From Lachnospiraceae bacterium (lineage in GTDB: Bacteria; Bacillota; Clostridia; Lachnospirales; Lachnospiraceae), in the NCBI GenBank assembly GCA_017472605.1, contig JAFUPV010000035.1, positions 93,368 through 157,367 on the forward strand: a DNA stretch of 64,000 bases, in the 5' to 3' direction. The translations under genes and the position numbers were made by a program. This document shows, piece by piece, positions 62,685 through 64,000 of this stretch. The notes beneath the pieces were generated by a model that ran no database searches, was not told the DNA's origin, and saw only the letters and a program-made list of their open reading frames with translations. The first letter of the stretch is position 1. Every line of letters starts with the position of its first letter.

Positions 62685-63635
62685 ATGATCTTAAGTGTCA
62701 GCAGACGGACTGATATTCCGTCATACTATTCGGACTGGTTCTTTAACCGGATCCGGGACGGCTATTTCTATGTCAGAAATCCGCTGAACCCGAGACAGCT
62801 CAGCGAAATCCAGCTGTCTCCGGAAACTGTGGACTGCATTGTTTTCTGGACAAAAAATCCCCAGCCAATGATGGCGCGGCTGTCGGAGTTGGAGGAATAC
62901 CCATTTTACTTCCAGTTCACGCTGACCGGCTATGGAAAAGAAATCGAGAGTCGTGTTCCTCACAAGAAACATGTAATGATCCCGGTTTTTCAGCAGCTGT
63001 CGCGGCAGATTGGAAAAGAACGGGTGATCTGGCGCTATGACCCGATTCTGTTTACTGACGTCTACACGATGGAATATCATCTGCAGGCTTTTCGCCAGAT
63101 TTCAGAGTCGCTGCGGGGCTATACCGACCATTGTGTCATCAGTTTTGTGGATACCTATGCGAAGAATCGAAAGAAAATGAAAGAACTGCATGTGCAGGAG
63201 CCGGAGGAAGCTTCGCTGAAACGGTTTGCCGGGAAACTGGCGGAAATTGCCAGGGAAAATGAAATGACGATTGGTTCCTGCGCGGAGACCATTGATCTGC
63301 GGGAGTGCGGGATTGAACAGAACTGCTGCATTGATAAGGAACGGATTGAGAAGATCATTGGCTGCCGGATTCGGGCTGGGAAGGATAAAAATCAGAGAAG
63401 CGAATGCGGCTGTGTAGAGAGCGTGGAGGTTGGAACCTATAACACCTGTCTCAATGGATGCGTGTATTGCTATGCAAATGCAGGCGACGAAAGTGTACGA
63501 AAAAACAGCAGGCTGTATGATCCCGATTCCCCAATTCTCTGCGGGGCGGTGAGGGAAGAGGACAGGATCAGCGTGAGGAAGGTGAGTTCGCTGAAGGAGA
63601 GACAAATGACGCTGGAAGCTGACGGGATTGTGTGA
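62685..63635 (+). CDS. DUF1848 protein, radical-SAM-like
   Basis: A 316-residue protein of the DUF1848 family. The opening ILSVSRRTDIPSYYSDWF, VFWTKNPQPM near residue 51, RYDPILFTD near 123 and the C-terminal Cys motif TCLNGCVYCYAN (C-x3-C-x2-C) near 255 are family features. The Cys motif is like that of radical SAM enzymes but lies near the end of the protein instead of the start, suggesting a permuted iron-sulfur barrel; the substrate is unknown. ATG 62685 follows GGAGGTG. The DUF89 gene starts 43 bases after its stop and may be co-transcribed. Confidence 0.88.
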   Translation: MILSVSRRTDIPSYYSDWFFNRIRDGYFYVRNPLNPRQLSEIQLSPETVDCIVFWTKNPQPMMARLSELEEYPFYFQFTLTGYGKEIESRVPHKKHVMIPVFQQLSRQIGKERVIWRYDPILFTDVYTMEYHLQAFRQISESLRGYTDHCVISFVDTYAKNRKKMKELHVQEPEEASLKRFAGKLAEIARENEMTIGSCAETIDLRECGIEQNCCIDKERIEKIIGCRIRAGKDKNQRSECGCVESVEVGTYNTCLNGCVYCYANAGDESVRKNSRLYDPDSPILCGAVREEDRISVRKVSSLKERQMTLEADGIV

Positions 63636-63678
63636 AAAAATCATTGCGCTGCGAACAGGATTACAGGGAGGAATTAAC

Positions 63679-64000
63679 ATGGAGAGGTATGAGGAGAATC
63701 CGGTTTTGGATCGGCTGCGGCCGGACTGCATCAGCTGTCTGCTGAAAAAATATATGGCAAGCATTCCGGAGGAGGCACCGGATGAAAAAAAGCGGCAGTT
63801 TATGCAGAAGATGATGAGAATTTTGGCAGATGCGAAAGCGCATGTCAGCGCACCGGTGCTGTCCAGACTTCTTGATGAACAGCTGGAAGTCAGTGAAGAT
63901 CCGCTGCGGTTAGCGCTCCAATATGCAATGGTGGGAAATTACATCGATTTTGGTGCAGTGGGTATTGTGGATGAGACATATCTTACTGCGCTGCTGAAGG
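63679..64000 (+). CDS. DUF89 family protein, N-terminal part
   Basis: The window ends inside this gene, so only about 107 codons are visible. ATG 63679 follows GGGAGGAA. The opening LRPDCISCLLKKYM with its Cys pair and the later LALQYAMVGNYIDFGAVG match DUF89/ARMT1-type metal-dependent phosphatases, proposed to remove damaged phosphometabolites. The catalytic Asp and Asn motifs would lie downstream of the edge. It follows the DUF1848 gene closely in the same direction. Confidence 0.75.
   Translation, partial: MERYEENPVLDRLRPDCISCLLKKYMASIPEEAPDEKKRQFMQKMMRILADAKAHVSAPVLSRLLDEQLEVSEDPLRLALQYAMVGNYIDFGAVGIVDETYLTALLK

Noticed and set aside
1-64000. tRNA, rRNA, CRISPR array, insertion sequence or prophage
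   Set aside because: Reading both strands I saw no tRNA T-arm/acceptor pattern, no regular spaced repeats, no transposase motif and no phage structural genes.

Overview
The window looks like a chromosome segment from an anaerobic, low-to-mid GC Firmicute, most likely a gut Clostridium of the Lachnospiraceae. The support is internal: purine-rich AGGAGG ribosome binding sites, TTGACA-17-TATAAT promoters, a T-box leader, the ecfA1-ecfA2-ecfT-truA / rplM-rpsI neighbourhood, families typical of Clostridia (YwmB, DegV, DUF4317, DUF4230, DUF1848, M42, fused homocysteine methyltransferase-MTHFR) and many plant and host glycan hydrolases. I found no rRNA, tRNA, CRISPR array, prophage or intact insertion sequence.

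Layout. 1-5.6 kb: tail of an unknown gene, rpiB, a DUF402 protein, YwmB-like and hypothetical proteins, and a large membrane-anchored beta-propeller protein whose papain-like C39 domain has lost its catalytic residues. 5.9-12.2 kb: guaA, then an AT-richer AraC/GH105 pectin-sugar cassette that seems to have been inserted in front of an ABC exporter. 12.4-20.6 kb: AAA-ATPase/PD-(D/E)XK protein, a heavy-metal-binding membrane protein, a 33-residue membrane peptide with DUF4230, alpha-galactosidase, PHP phosphoesterase, an AT-rich GNAT gene with an overlapping 47-codon partner, and a transglutaminase. 20.7-31.6 kb: OFA-type MFS carrier, DegV, PlsY, fused methionine/MTHFR enzyme, rRNA methylase, DUF4886, M42 peptidase, glycerate kinase, purC and purE. 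31.8-45.5 kb: secreted 5'-nucleotidase, HAD hydrolase, DUF4317, sodium symporter, a decayed GPH transporter/GH13 alpha-glucosidase operon, domain-swapped GH3 beta-glucosidase, a UroD/MtaA-type methyltransferase next to a PocR-AraC regulator, a SAM methyltransferase and a TIGR01906 membrane protein. 45.6-64 kb: acyltransferase with an ECF sigma/anti-sigma pair, a PH-domain protein, the ECF vitamin transporter core with truA, an ABC-class ATPase, rplM-rpsI, a Bar-type acetyltransferase, a T-box-controlled archaeal-type valyl-tRNA synthetase, a sugar-sensor/GGDEF/EAL phosphodiesterase, a DUF1848 protein and the start of a DUF89 gene.

How it works together. Housekeeping functions (GMP and purine synthesis, translation, phospholipid and folate/methionine metabolism) are interleaved with carbohydrate utilisation (GH105, GH36, GH3 and a dead GH13) and with regulatory or signalling modules: AraC, PocR-AraC, ECF sigma/anti-sigma and a c-di-GMP phosphodiesterase. 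The sequences most worth checking are the GNAT plus small-ORF pair, the second-type ValRS under T-box control, the cytosolic sugar-sensing EAL protein, the twin LacI-like operators at degV, the pseudo-peptidase, and a terminator hairpin built from the Neisseria uptake motif. Functions are inferred from motifs and family resemblance by eye; no database search was possible.
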